The position numbers were made by a program, and so were the translations under genes. From assembly GCA_943329925.2 (NCBI GenBank), contig CALQFT020000009.1, positions 1 to 45,535 of the forward strand: a stretch of DNA of 45,535 bases, given 5' to 3'. Below are positions 26,510 through 34,790 of the stretch, piece after piece. This DNA is from Opitutus sp. GAS368. GTDB taxonomy: Bacteria; Verrucomicrobiota; Verrucomicrobiia; Chthoniobacterales; Chthoniobacteraceae. The notes under the pieces were generated by a model that did not search any database, was not told the DNA's origin, and saw only the letters and a program-made list of their open reading frames with translations. Each line of letters starts with the position of its first letter. Positions within the stretch are counted from its first letter, which is position 1.

Positions 26510-26547
26510 GCACTTCAACCCCGCTTTTCGCGGGGATTGAGAAGTGC
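26510..26547 (-). other. Long hairpin directly 3' of tRNA-Leu
   Basis: On the minus strand the sequence GCACTTCTCAATCCCCGC-GAAAA-GCGGGGTTGAAGTGC folds into a long stem with one small internal loop, starting at the last bases of the tRNA. No T tract follows, so it may be a processing or protective structure rather than a classical terminator. Confidence 0.6.
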
Positions 26548-26626
26548 CGAGGAGGGGACTTGAACCCCTATACCTTGCGGTGCCAGATCCTAAGTCTGGT
26601 GCGTCTGCCAATTTCGCCACCTCGGC
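26545..26626 (-). tRNA. tRNA-Leu (anticodon TAG)
   Basis: Minus-strand class II tRNA of 82 nt: acceptor GCCGAGG pairs with CCTCGGC, the discriminator is A, the anticodon stem CCAGA/TCTGG encloses loop CTTAGGA with anticodon TAG, there is a variable arm CACCGCAAGGT, and the T arm is AGGGG-TTCAAGT-CCCCT. CCA is not encoded. It is followed immediately by a strong hairpin and then by hflK on the same strand. Confidence 0.96.
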
Positions 26627-26970
26627 TCGTCATTCAAAAACGAAGGATCACACTGCCACTTCGGGTTGCCGCAGGCAAATGTTCATTCATGATTAACCCA
26701 AGTTTTTTCGTCAAGGCTTGGAATAAGTGCCTGTGGAATAACGCCAAAACGGTCTGTGCTGATGCAGAAATTAGGTGCCGTGAGTTTAGTTCACTAAAAG
26801 GGCAGCAAAAATTCACTTTTTACCCAAAACCGGAGTTTTTGAGCTTAGGCGCTGGAGGTCAATCCTCTGCCACAAATTCGCACGCCTGCTGAAAGTGGAC
26901 GAGGAAGTCGGAACTTATTGTTAGAACTCCTTGCTCCACATTTTAAGCAGGACAATCAGGTCGCGGACTT
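26627..26970. other. Intergenic region upstream of tRNA-Leu, no gene recognised
   Basis: No convincing reading frame on either strand. A TTGACG (minus strand, 26709-26714) could be a -35 box for tRNA-Leu, but no good -10 box follows at standard spacing. The dispersed element begins at 26971. Confidence 0.35.
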
Positions 26971-27059
26971 CTCATACCAAATCTTGAAGAAAACTGGTCC
27001 TTCTCTCCCAGGGGCTGAGGTCTTTTAATCATCCATAAATCTAAAAGAGATGGTATCAG
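26971..27059 (-). repeat. Dispersed element with inverted ends, best-preserved copy
   Basis: Reverse-strand copy of the element at 13837-13922. Its ends read CTGATACCATC on one side and GATTTGGTATGAG on the other, so the terminal CTGATACCA/TGGTATGAG pair is inverted; just inside, TCTT and AAGA also pair. It ends 13 nt beyond the stop codon of the DUF1501 gene, so its transcript would form a hairpin at that gene's 3' end. Confidence 0.82.
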
Positions 27060-27072
27060 TTAAAATGCAGTC

Positions 27073-28491
27073 TCAAATCTTGGCGTAGGCGTGGCCCTCG
27101 TTCTGGTCGATGCGCTCGGGGCGGCCCTTGTGAGGGTAAATGAGCTTGGTGTGGTCTATGCCGAGCAGGTGCAGGATGGTGGCGTGCAAGTCGTGCACGT
27201 GCAGCTTGTCCTCCACCGCGTAGAGCCCCAGATCGTCGGTGGCTCCTACGGTACGGCCGCCCTGAAGGCCGCCGCCGGCCATCCACATGGTAAAGCCGGT
27301 GGGATTGTGGTCGCGTCCATCACCGGCCTCACTCATGGGAGTGCGGCCGAATTCGCCGCCCCAAATCACCAGCGTGTCATCCAGCATACCGCGCGCCTTT
27401 AGGTCACTCAGCAGGCCCGCTATGGGCTGGTCCACAGAGCGGCACAGTTTCGAGTGCGCCTTTTCAATGCCCTTGTGACTGTCCCACTTGCTTCCTGCCC
27501 CGCTGTAAAGCTGCACGAAGCGCACCCCGTTTTCTACCAGCCGCCGCGCCAGTAAACAGTTGCGCCCGAACACCGCCGTTTCCTCGCGATCCATGCCGTA
27601 GAGCTTGCGGGTCGCCTCGGATTCCTTGCTTAAATCAACGGCCTGTGGAGCCTCCGCCTGCATACGATACGCCAGTTCGTAACCCCGGATGCGTGCCTCC
27701 AACTCGGTGTTATCCGAGCGGGTCTCGCCAAACTGCCGGTTAAGAGCCGCTAGAAAATCGAGCTTGTCGCGCTGACGATCGTTGGAGACGCCTTTCGGAT
27801 TGTCGAGGTACTTGATGGGCACGCCCTCCGCGTTGAACTCCACGCCCTGATAAACCGCCGGCATAAAACCGGTGCCCCAGTTGCGTACCCCATTGACTAC
27901 GGTTGATTCGCTATCCTTGATGACGACAAAGCCCGGCAAATTCTCGTTCTCCGTGCCCAAGCCGTAGCTCACCCATGCGCCAAGGGAAGGACGTCCGCCA
28001 AAAACTGAACCCGTGTTCATGGAACATACCCCGCCAGCGTGGTTGATTCCGCTGGAAACACAGGAGCGAATCACCGTCAGCTCGTCGGCGTGTAGCGCCA
28101 CATTTTCAAACCAGTCAGAGATCCAAAGGCCGCTTTGTCCCCGTTGTTTCCATTCACGCTTGCACTCCAGAAGCGGCGCATTGCCCTCCCCCATTGCTGT
28201 GAGCGGAGGCTTAAAACTGTTGGGGAGGCGCTGGCCCGCCAACTCGTTCAGCAACGGCTTGTAATCAAAGGTGTCAAGGTGACTGGGACCGCCCTCCATA
28301 AAGAGGAAAATCACGTTCTTTGCACGCGCCCGGTGGTGCGGAATTTTCGCCGCTACCGGATTAAGGGCGGTCGTGGAGGCAAGTAACGGCTGCTGGGAAA
28401 GCGCGGCAAGAGCCACGGCCCCAAAACCACACCCGGCACTCTGGAGAAACTCTCGGCGGGAAGTGGGCTGTTGAATACGTTCGCAGGACAT
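27073..28491 (-). CDS. DUF1501 family protein, Tat-exported
   Basis: The 472-residue product begins with a twin-arginine-type leader (TSRREFLQSAGCGFGAVALAA) and continues as a DUF1501 (sulfatase-fold-like) domain: NVIFLFMEGGPSHLDTFDYK, CVSSGINHAGGVCSMNTG, DDTLVIWGGEFGRTPMSE and GRDHNPTGFTMWMAGGG. DUF1501 proteins are abundant in PVC bacteria and nearly always sit beside a PSCyt1/DUF1549/DUF1553 gene, as here (6 nt downstream of it). They are proposed to take part in polysaccharide or sulfated-glycan handling, without a proven reaction. Confidence 0.93.
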   Translation of the reverse strand: MSCERIQQPTSRREFLQSAGCGFGAVALAALSQQPLLASTTALNPVAAKIPHHRARAKNVIFLFMEGGPSHLDTFDYKPLLNELAGQRLPNSFKPPLTAMGEGNAPLLECKREWKQRGQSGLWISDWFENVALHADELTVIRSCVSSGINHAGGVCSMNTGSVFGGRPSLGAWVSYGLGTENENLPGFVVIKDSESTVVNGVRNWGTGFMPAVYQGVEFNAEGVPIKYLDNPKGVSNDRQRDKLDFLAALNRQFGETRSDNTELEARIRGYELAYRMQAEAPQAVDLSKESEATRKLYGMDREETAVFGRNCLLARRLVENGVRFVQLYSGAGSKWDSHKGIEKAHSKLCRSVDQPIAGLLSDLKARGMLDDTLVIWGGEFGRTPMSEAGDGRDHNPTGFTMWMAGGGLQGGRTVGATDDLGLYAVEDKLHVHDLHATILHLLGIDHTKLIYPHKGRPERIDQNEGHAYAKI

Positions 28492-28497
28492 AAAAAT

Positions 28498-31400
28498 TTA
28501 GTGAAGGTAGAGAAATTCGTTACTATTGAGCAGCACTTGGCAGAGATCGGCAAAAGCCTGCCTGCGGGGGTCGGCGCTCTCCGTGGATTTGCCATCACCG
28601 CTCCAAGCCCAGAATTCACCGACTCCACCCTTAGCATTCCAAGTGGCAAGCGCGTTGTTCCAGCGGGAGGCATCTTCGGTCAATTCAGCCTCGGACAAAC
28701 GCCCGCTCGCCAAGCGTAGCGCCTCGATCGCGCCGTCCCACAGGTGCTGTGGCGAGCGTTTACTTAACCCGCCAACCACGAAAGAAGACGCGCCATAACC
28801 CAGCTTGCCCTTCAACGCGTGCGCCACCACGGCCGTTTGCACGGCGGCTTCTGGATGGTCGAGATCCTTCAAACGAAACGACACCGAATGCTCTGCACAA
28901 GAAACCGTAATCGCCACGTGGTAACGATGCCCCAATTCCACGCGTAAATTAGAGGCTACCACCTCATATCCGATATTCGCGTTTTCATCCTCGCCCACCA
29001 GTTGAACAATCAGGTTGCGGGGCTTGAACCCCGATTTTTCTCCGGTGACCCCAAGGCTCCATCCGTAAGCCTCGATGCTATCCTTGCCCCCAGTCCAGCG
29101 GGACGCAATGGTGCGCACTGCGGCACTACTATCCACCGAGTCCAGACGAACGAGTGCTTCAACACTAAAGTCGTCACCTTCCCACACGTTACCTTGATCC
29201 AAAAGTCGCTCGTGCTCCGTTTTTTCGCGGAAAAGCTCCGGCCCTTCCTCTGTGCGCAAACGAACCGTCGGAGGCTTGTCTGGACCGCCTAGGCGCTTGC
29301 TCAAAAAGGCGTCCGCCGTTTCGCGCTCACGCATGGTGGGGGGCCGGCCCAAAACCAACTCCCAAGCTTCATCCACCGTCTCGACGCGACTGGAAACCTT
29401 GCGCGCCCGGGCCAGCGGCCAGTCTCCGTTGAGCAGCAGCAACGCCTGTGTCGGGGTGGTTGTACTCTGTCGCTCGGCGGTGCTGGAAAAACCCGAAGGC
29501 GCGTCAAGACTGCGCAAAAGCTCATTCTGGCTGTTGCGCTTTTTAATGGTGTAAATGGAGCGCCGCGTCGCGGTGGCATCTTCAGGGGCCCCGCCCGCCT
29601 TAAGATCCAATTCTCCGCTGGCCACCATCATGGCATCCCGCACTTGCTCGGCATCAAGACGACGGGGATTAAAGCGCCAGAGGTACTTGTTAGAGGGATC
29701 AATGTTGAGCGCCACGCCCGAGACCTCGCGCCGGGCGGTTTGTGCGTAGGTGGCCGAAAGCATGATCTCTCTGTGTAGTTGTTTCAAACTCCACCCCTGC
29801 TCCACGAAGCGGCGGGCCAGCCAGTCGAGCAGTTCGGGGTGAGACGGTTTTTCACCCAGTTTTCCGAAGTCGCTGGAGGAAGCCACCAAACCTCGGCCGA
29901 AATGGTATTGCCACACCCGGTTGACGATCACCCGGGTGGCCAGTTGGTTATCCGGCCGAGTGATCCAATCGGCCAGCGCCGTGCGCCTCCCTGTGGAGGA
30001 GCCCATGGGCGCGATCTTGGGTTCACCCGGCTCAAGCAAAGTCAAAAATCCAGGGGCCACCTCTTGCTCTCCCTTGCGGGTCTTGAACGAGGTTGAAGGA
30101 GCCACCGAGCCGACATCAGTAGCCACAAAGGCGTCCATCAACGGCTTGGGCTTGAGCGTGTCAAACGTCTTGAGCTCAACCTCCAGTTGTTTGTACTTCG
30201 CCTTGTCCTCTTCGCTCTTAATGCTTTTGAGCGCGTCAAAAGTGCGCCGTGCCCGCGACAATTGCCGATCGCACAAATTCACCAATTGCCGCTCCATCGG
30301 CGCCCTTTCCGCATCGAGTTTTTGTACCATGGCCTGCAACTCGTCGTTAAAACGCTTGAGCGCCCGCGTTACGCTTTTTTCAATATGCGGCTCAACCATC
30401 GCCGCCATCTTTCCACGAACCTCCGCAGTCGCCTTTTCCCAAGCCACCTGCTGCACCTGGTGAGCCCCCTTCTGCTCATTCGTCGCCAGCTTCATATCGT
30501 CGCGCCATTGTACCGGAGCGAAAAACGCACGCAGTCGGAAGTAATCCTTCTGGAGAATGGGATCAAACTTGTGGTTGTGGCAGCGGGCGCAGCCGAAGCT
30601 CAGGCCAAGAAACAATTCCCCGGTGGTATCCGTAATGTCGGTTAGGATAATGTCCCATTGGCCCCGCACATCGGCCTGGTTCCATTCATAAACGGGATTT
30701 CGAAGGTAGGAGGTGGCAATGAGGACCTCTGGGTTTTCGGGCGCGATTTCATCGCCGGCAAGCTGTTCGCGCACGAACTGGTTGTAAGGCTTGTCCTCGT
30801 TTAGACTTTTGATGACCCAGTCACGGTAGGGCCACACTGCGGGGCGGAATTCGTCGGCGTTGTAGCCATCGCTTTCCGCGTAACGCACCAGATCCAGCCA
30901 GTGCTGTCCCCAACGCTCGCCGTAATGCGGGCTGGCGAGAAGTCCGTCGATGAAACGCGCGCGGGCCTGCGGGGAGGAGTCGCTGAGAAAACTTGCCAAC
31001 TGCTCTGTTGTGGGCGGAAGTCCGTGTAAATCCATGGTCGCACGACGGACAAACTCCCTCGCGTCGGCCTCGGGCGCCGGGGTGAGTTGAAGCTCCGCGT
31101 GTTTTTGAGCGATAAAACGGTCGATTTCCGTGCGGGCCCAATTCCCGGAAAGTTGCGGGGGCTTTGGGTTTGCGAGGGGTTGAAAGCACCAGAACTTCCG
31201 TTGTTCTTCGGTAAAACCGCCTTCGGTGACCACGACGCCTCCGCCGACCGCTTCCGGCCAAGGCGCTCCGAGTTGAATCCACTTTTCCAGAATGGCAACT
31301 TCGGCATCGGGAAGCTTTTCCTTGGGCGGCATCTGAAAGTCGGACTTTTTGTAACGAATCGCCTCGATGAGCGGCGACTCCTCCGGCTTACCGGGAACCA

Positions 31401-31662
31401 ACGCCGGCCCGGTGTCGCCGCCGGTTTTGAGGTAACCGATGTGATCCGCGCGAAGGCCACCCTTTTGCTTTTTCTCTCCGTGGCACTCAAAGCAACGGTT
31501 TGAGAGAATAGGGCGCACTTCGTTCTCAAAAAACTTGTCCAAAGCGCGCCGCGTTTCGTCTTCCGCCGCGAAAGCGGGGATGACCAGAAAGAGGGAGCAC
31601 AAAAGCGTTAACCTTTTTATGACAGTCGGGAGGATGTCGAATGCAGGGAAAGTGGAGGCCAT
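28498..31662 (-). CDS. PSCyt1 / DUF1549 / DUF1553 secreted cytochrome-like protein with LamG-like insert
   Basis: The 1054-residue protein has a signal peptide (to about FAAED, residue 33). The PSCyt1 domain carries one haem c motif, CFECH (57-61), and a distal MPPKEKLP Met. DUF1549 starts near FIAQKHAELQLTPAPEADAR. DUF1553 contains RTALADWITRPDNQLATRVI and YHFGRGLVASSSDFGKLG. A concanavalin/LamG-like region (about 840-1000, EALVRLDS to IEALRLASGRLSEAEL) is inserted before the last DUF1553 strand ADLCQVLLNSNEFLYLH. The family is typical of Planctomycetes and Verrucomicrobia and is probably periplasmic. It is followed at 6 nt by its usual DUF1501 partner. Confidence 0.95.
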   Translation of the reverse strand: MASTFPAFDILPTVIKRLTLLCSLFLVIPAFAAEDETRRALDKFFENEVRPILSNRCFECHGEKKQKGGLRADHIGYLKTGGDTGPALVPGKPEESPLIEAIRYKKSDFQMPPKEKLPDAEVAILEKWIQLGAPWPEAVGGGVVVTEGGFTEEQRKFWCFQPLANPKPPQLSGNWARTEIDRFIAQKHAELQLTPAPEADAREFVRRATMDLHGLPPTTEQLASFLSDSSPQARARFIDGLLASPHYGERWGQHWLDLVRYAESDGYNADEFRPAVWPYRDWVIKSLNEDKPYNQFVREQLAGDEIAPENPEVLIATSYLRNPVYEWNQADVRGQWDIILTDITDTTGELFLGLSFGCARCHNHKFDPILQKDYFRLRAFFAPVQWRDDMKLATNEQKGAHQVQQVAWEKATAEVRGKMAAMVEPHIEKSVTRALKRFNDELQAMVQKLDAERAPMERQLVNLCDRQLSRARRTFDALKSIKSEEDKAKYKQLEVELKTFDTLKPKPLMDAFVATDVGSVAPSTSFKTRKGEQEVAPGFLTLLEPGEPKIAPMGSSTGRRTALADWITRPDNQLATRVIVNRVWQYHFGRGLVASSSDFGKLGEKPSHPELLDWLARRFVEQGWSLKQLHREIMLSATYAQTARREVSGVALNIDPSNKYLWRFNPRRLDAEQVRDAMMVASGELDLKAGGAPEDATATRRSIYTIKKRNSQNELLRSLDAPSGFSSTAERQSTTTPTQALLLLNGDWPLARARKVSSRVETVDEAWELVLGRPPTMRERETADAFLSKRLGGPDKPPTVRLRTEEGPELFREKTEHERLLDQGNVWEGDDFSVEALVRLDSVDSSAAVRTIASRWTGGKDSIEAYGWSLGVTGEKSGFKPRNLIVQLVGEDENANIGYEVVASNLRVELGHRYHVAITVSCAEHSVSFRLKDLDHPEAAVQTAVVAHALKGKLGYGASSFVVGGLSKRSPQHLWDGAIEALRLASGRLSEAELTEDASRWNNALATWNAKGGVGEFWAWSGDGKSTESADPRRQAFADLCQVLLNSNEFLYLH

Positions 31663-31689
31663 CTTTTGAACACGCTTTCTACCAATTTT

Positions 31690-32526
31690 TCAGTTTGCCC
31701 GATGTTCCACAGAGAACACCTGTGACTGGAGATTAGCTATCCACTGTTTACCTTCATAAGTGACATGCAAGTATTTGAGCGCCTCCGTGAGGTATGGGCG
31801 CACGACTTTCCAGAAAAATGAAGCGTACCCCTTACGCATATCCTCGGGATGCTTGTAGCCCAACTTGCCATTGAGCCCTAGCTGTTCAAATTCGTAAAAA
31901 AGTGCGGGAACCTTGCGCAAATAATCAGGGTCGCCCAACTGGCCTATGAAGTCTGCGGCCCGAGCCAAGCCGGCATAGGAGCCGGTGACTTGGTATTCCT
32001 TGTCCGCCGGAGGGGGAAACCGAGTCAACTCGATGAAAGAACAGATCGCATCGACATCCAAGTCCTTCATCATGTCGCTCCTGAAGCGCTCGCGAACAAA
32101 CAATTGACTGCGACTGACATGAAGAGGAGTGAGAGCTGCGTCAGTGGATCCTTCTGGAAGAAGGGCCGTCTCTTCATTTTGGCCGGTTGCGTAATTGGGA
32201 TGGGCATCGGCCCGACAGACGCCGCGGACGTAGCCGATGTCGTGAAAAAGGAGCGCCAAAATGAAGTTGAGCCAGTCGCTCGGATCAACCCCTCCCTCGC
32301 TTAAATGTTTCCCAATAAGTATTTCCTGCCCCACTGAGGTCACCAGCATCGTGTGCTCCACATTGTGGTAGAGCATATCAGAATTGCCGATATTTTCCAA
32401 AGCAAGGCGCCCAGCCCAGGCGATCAAGGTGCCAATCTCAGGTTTGACTTGGCCGTAGTTGCGGTGATACGCGCTTTCCAGATTTGCTGTAAAACTTTCG
32501 ATAACCAAGTGCTGGGTGTTGAGCAT
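31690..32526 (-). CDS. HD-domain metal-dependent phosphohydrolase
   Basis: The 278-residue cytoplasmic protein has the metal-binding His/Asp set of the HD superfamily: YHNVEHT at about residue 53-59 and FHDIGY at about 94-99, with a later DAHPNY and FIELTRFPPP. The fold is a helical HD domain; substrates in this superfamily range from nucleotides to cyclic dinucleotides. There is no GYP motif, so c-di-GMP hydrolysis is not indicated. It precedes the PSCyt1 gene by 27 nt on the same strand and may be co-transcribed with it; a functional link is not evident. Confidence 0.85.
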   Translation of the reverse strand: MLNTQHLVIESFTANLESAYHRNYGQVKPEIGTLIAWAGRLALENIGNSDMLYHNVEHTMLVTSVGQEILIGKHLSEGGVDPSDWLNFILALLFHDIGYVRGVCRADAHPNYATGQNEETALLPEGSTDAALTPLHVSRSQLFVRERFRSDMMKDLDVDAICSFIELTRFPPPADKEYQVTGSYAGLARAADFIGQLGDPDYLRKVPALFYEFEQLGLNGKLGYKHPEDMRKGYASFFWKVVRPYLTEALKYLHVTYEGKQWIANLQSQVFSVEHRAN

Positions 32527-32639
32527 ATAACTTACTTATAAAAGTGGATCCAAAGTGCAACCTTAGGGAAAAGCATTGAGATTCCCACCTTAAACGCTTG
32601 GCCCATTCAGACGCCTGAGGAGGAAGGCGATGTCGCGGA

Positions 32640-32840
32640 CCCAATACCGCGTGACTGGTTGGAGATGAGCTGCCGGATGCCGTCCCGGATCGAGACGCGC
32701 CCGTTTTTGAGTTCGATAACCGCAATGGCGATTGCCGTTCACGTACATCAGCAAATCCGGGCGTCTTTGCAGCGGCCATTTGAGCCTGACCTCTTCTGTG
32801 ATGGCAACGTCGTTCTTTTCTGGGTGTTGCGTTCGGCGGT
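32640..32840 (-). pseudogene. hsdR remnant (type I restriction enzyme R subunit, N-terminal piece)
   Basis: The minus strand encodes DVAITEEVRLKWPLQRRPDL and then LMYVNG in one frame, and IAIAVIELKNGRVSIRDG followed by IRQLISNQ in the next frame. This is the recognisable N-terminal nuclease region of HsdR (RPDLL.YVNGI.I.VIELKN). A one-base frameshift near 32732 breaks it, and the match stops at the SNQ, so only about 65 residues of a protein of about 1000 residues remain. It lies close to an hsdS remnant, in the usual hsd gene order on the minus strand. Confidence 0.75.
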
Positions 32841-32860
32841 AGTGGTCACGGCAACTTCTC

Positions 32861-32976
32861 CCTAGGCCCGCGGAGCCCCAGCTCCGCTTGGACTCCCGCT
32901 TCACGCTCGTCGTTTTCTCGGGCAAGCGCTTCCTTGCTTGGTGCGTCTTAGGTGTTAGGGGCTCCGCGGTCCCAGG
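32861..32976. repeat. GC-rich inverted-repeat element
   Basis: CCTAGGCCCGCGGAGCCCC at 32861-32879 is the inverted complement (17 of 19) of GGGGCTCCGCGGTCCCAGG at 32958-32976. Inside the left arm is a perfect small hairpin, GCGGAGC-CCCA-GCTCCGC. The same arm occurs at 123-140 and 44165-44197. The 116-bp unit lies between the hsdR and hsdS remnants. It looks like a short non-autonomous element or a structured repeat. Confidence 0.75.
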
Positions 32977-33062
32977 GGTGCTGTTTTGAAGCCTAATTAT
33001 TTTAATGGAGGGCCCCCGATGGGCGCGCCACGATTGTTTCCACTCTGTTTGCTGGCTCTCTT

Positions 33063-33500
33063 TCATACGAGTCGGATTCTGCCGGTGAGGAGTTCCTGCA
33101 TCAGGCCCTGTTTGAGGGTGCGGGTCTTGTCCCGCTGCGCTTCCTGAGAGGCGATCTCCGCGTCCATGTCCGAAAGCACCGCGGCGATGGCGGCTTTTGA
33201 GAGTGAGGGACGCCTTATGGCCGTACCAATCCATCTGCCGCTGCCTTGCACGTAGCATCTCCATTTTGGCCCATTTTTCGGATCAGAAAAGAATTCCACC
33301 CCGTCGTATCCGACGCTTCCAGCGTATTCCTTCGGATTCTCGCTGAATCCTTTGATAGTCGAAATGCCTTTCTCAAGGCGTCTAACATCTCCCCCTAACT
33401 CAGTGATCGCGTCGCAGAAGGCTGTTGCTCGTTGTATGAGGCTTTTTGGCGTTCCTGAAACCGCCCAAGGGACTATCTCTCCAGCGTATCGCAGCTCACG
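33063..33500 (-). pseudogene. Chimeric fragment ending in the HsdS C-terminus
   Basis: The last 42 codons encode AIAAVLSDMDAEIASQEAQR followed by DKTRTLKQGLMQELLTGRI and RLV, the conserved C-terminal coiled-coil end of type I restriction specificity subunits. Upstream in the same frame (about 33200-33480) lies a different, protein-like sequence (ELGGDVRRLEKGISTIKG, EYAGSVGYDGVEFFSDP) that is not a target-recognition domain and was not recognised. The junction is near 33195. A frame open to 33614 runs into the aldolase start and is not credible as a whole. Most likely two gene fragments joined by deletion. Confidence 0.65.
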
Positions 33501-33613
33501 ACGAAGGCTTCGCCGTCTAGCACCTCGAAGATGGCGTTGGAAAACAGGCCCGCGAAGGCAAAAAGGTAAATCTATCCATTGTCCACTCCCTTGAGTCTGG
33601 TAAAAACGATGCA

Positions 33614-34690
33614 ATGAGTTCTAATAAAAAATTCCGGTCCGGCGTGCTCTTTGGGGATGAAGTCAAAGAACTGCTGGATTATGCTAAGGCCCACGAATTC
33701 GCGCTGCCTGCGGTAAACTGCATCGGTACGGATTCCGTCAACGCCACGCTTGCAGCAGCCCGCGAGGCGAATTCGCCCACCATGATTCAGTTTTCCAACG
33801 GAGGAGCCCACTTTTTCATCGGCAAATCCGTGAGTAAGGAAAACCAGTTCGGTGCGATCCAAGGCGGCATTGCAGGCGCTCATTACGTCGACATTGCGGC
33901 GAAGGCTTACGGAGTCCCAGTCATTCTCAACACGGATCATTGCGCCAAAAAACTCCTCCCTTGGGTGGATGGATTGCTTGCGGAGAGCGAGGCGCAATTT
34001 GCCCGCACGGGTAAGCCGCTTTACAGCTCGCACATGTTGGATCTCTCGGAGGAACCGCTCCACGAAAACCTTGAAATCTGCGCCCAATACTTCGCCCGCA
34101 TGGCAAAAATGGGCATGACCCTCGAAATCGAGCTTGGCGTTACAGGCGGGGAAGAAGACGGCGTTGACAACTCGAGCGTCGAAGAATCCAAACTTTACAC
34201 GCAACCCGAGGAAGTCGCCGAAGCCTACAAAGTCCTCAGCGCCATCAGCCCCAATTTCACCGTCGCCGCCGCCTTCGGCAATGTCCACGGCGTCTACAAA
34301 CCCGGCAACGTGAAGCTCAAACCCGCCATCCTTTCGCACTCGCAAGAATACATCCAAAAGGCGCTCGGAACAGGAGCCAAACCCGTGAACTTTGTTTTCC
34401 ACGGCGGCTCCGGTTCAACACGCGAAGAAATCCGGGAAGCCATCGGCTACGGCGTAATCAAAATGAACTTGGACACTGACGTCCAATGGGCTTTTTGGGA
34501 CGGCGTCCGCGCGTATGAAGCCAAGAACCACGAGTACCTCCAAGGGCAGATCGGTAACCCAAAGGGCCCCGATGCGCCGAACAAAAAATACTACGATCCG
34601 CGCATTTGGCTTGGCGCGGCAGGCGACTCGGTCACCAAACGGCTCGCGGCCTCCTTTGAAGACCTTAATTGCATCAATCGCAACGCTTAA
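33614..34690 (+). CDS. fbaA: Class II fructose-bisphosphate aldolase
   Basis: The 358-residue product is a class IIA FBA. It has the zinc-binding and catalytic segment LNTDHCAKKLLPWVDGLL, EIELGVTGGEEDGVDNS, the zinc ligand His in FGNVHGVYKPGNV, VFHGGSGSTREEI, and the C-terminal MNLDTDVQWAFWDGV with the phosphate-binding NLDTD. It interconverts fructose-1,6-bisphosphate with DHAP and glyceraldehyde-3-phosphate. It stands alone between the restriction remnants and the catabolic cluster, whose regulator begins 100 nt downstream. Confidence 0.97.
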   Translation: MSSNKKFRSGVLFGDEVKELLDYAKAHEFALPAVNCIGTDSVNATLAAAREANSPTMIQFSNGGAHFFIGKSVSKENQFGAIQGGIAGAHYVDIAAKAYGVPVILNTDHCAKKLLPWVDGLLAESEAQFARTGKPLYSSHMLDLSEEPLHENLEICAQYFARMAKMGMTLEIELGVTGGEEDGVDNSSVEESKLYTQPEEVAEAYKVLSAISPNFTVAAAFGNVHGVYKPGNVKLKPAILSHSQEYIQKALGTGAKPVNFVFHGGSGSTREEIREAIGYGVIKMNLDTDVQWAFWDGVRAYEAKNHEYLQGQIGNPKGPDAPNKKYYDPRIWLGAAGDSVTKRLAASFEDLNCINRNA

Positions 34691-34739
34691 TTCAGAGACA
34701 GACAACCTGAGATAGTACGCCCTAAGCGCGCCCCACAAA

Positions 34740-34777
34740 CTGTCGACACTTTCAGCTTGCCTGAACTGTCGACACTT
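34740..34777 (+). promoter_or_regulatory. Two direct copies of a TGTCGACA palindrome, probable GntR operators
   Basis: CTGTCGACACTT occurs at 34740-34751 and again at 34766-34777, 26 bp apart, ending 13 bp before the start codon of the GntR gene. The core TGTCGACA is a perfect palindrome, the symmetry expected for a dimeric GntR-type regulator. The position suggests autoregulation; control of the downstream cluster is inferred. Confidence 0.65.
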
Positions 34778-34790
34778 GTAGGGTGGCGCC

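Noticed and set aside
26331-26513. 61-residue N-terminal extension of HflK
   Set aside because: Lys/Arg-rich low-complexity sequence unlike HflK; ATG 26330 gives the normal short cytoplasmic tail before the membrane helix.
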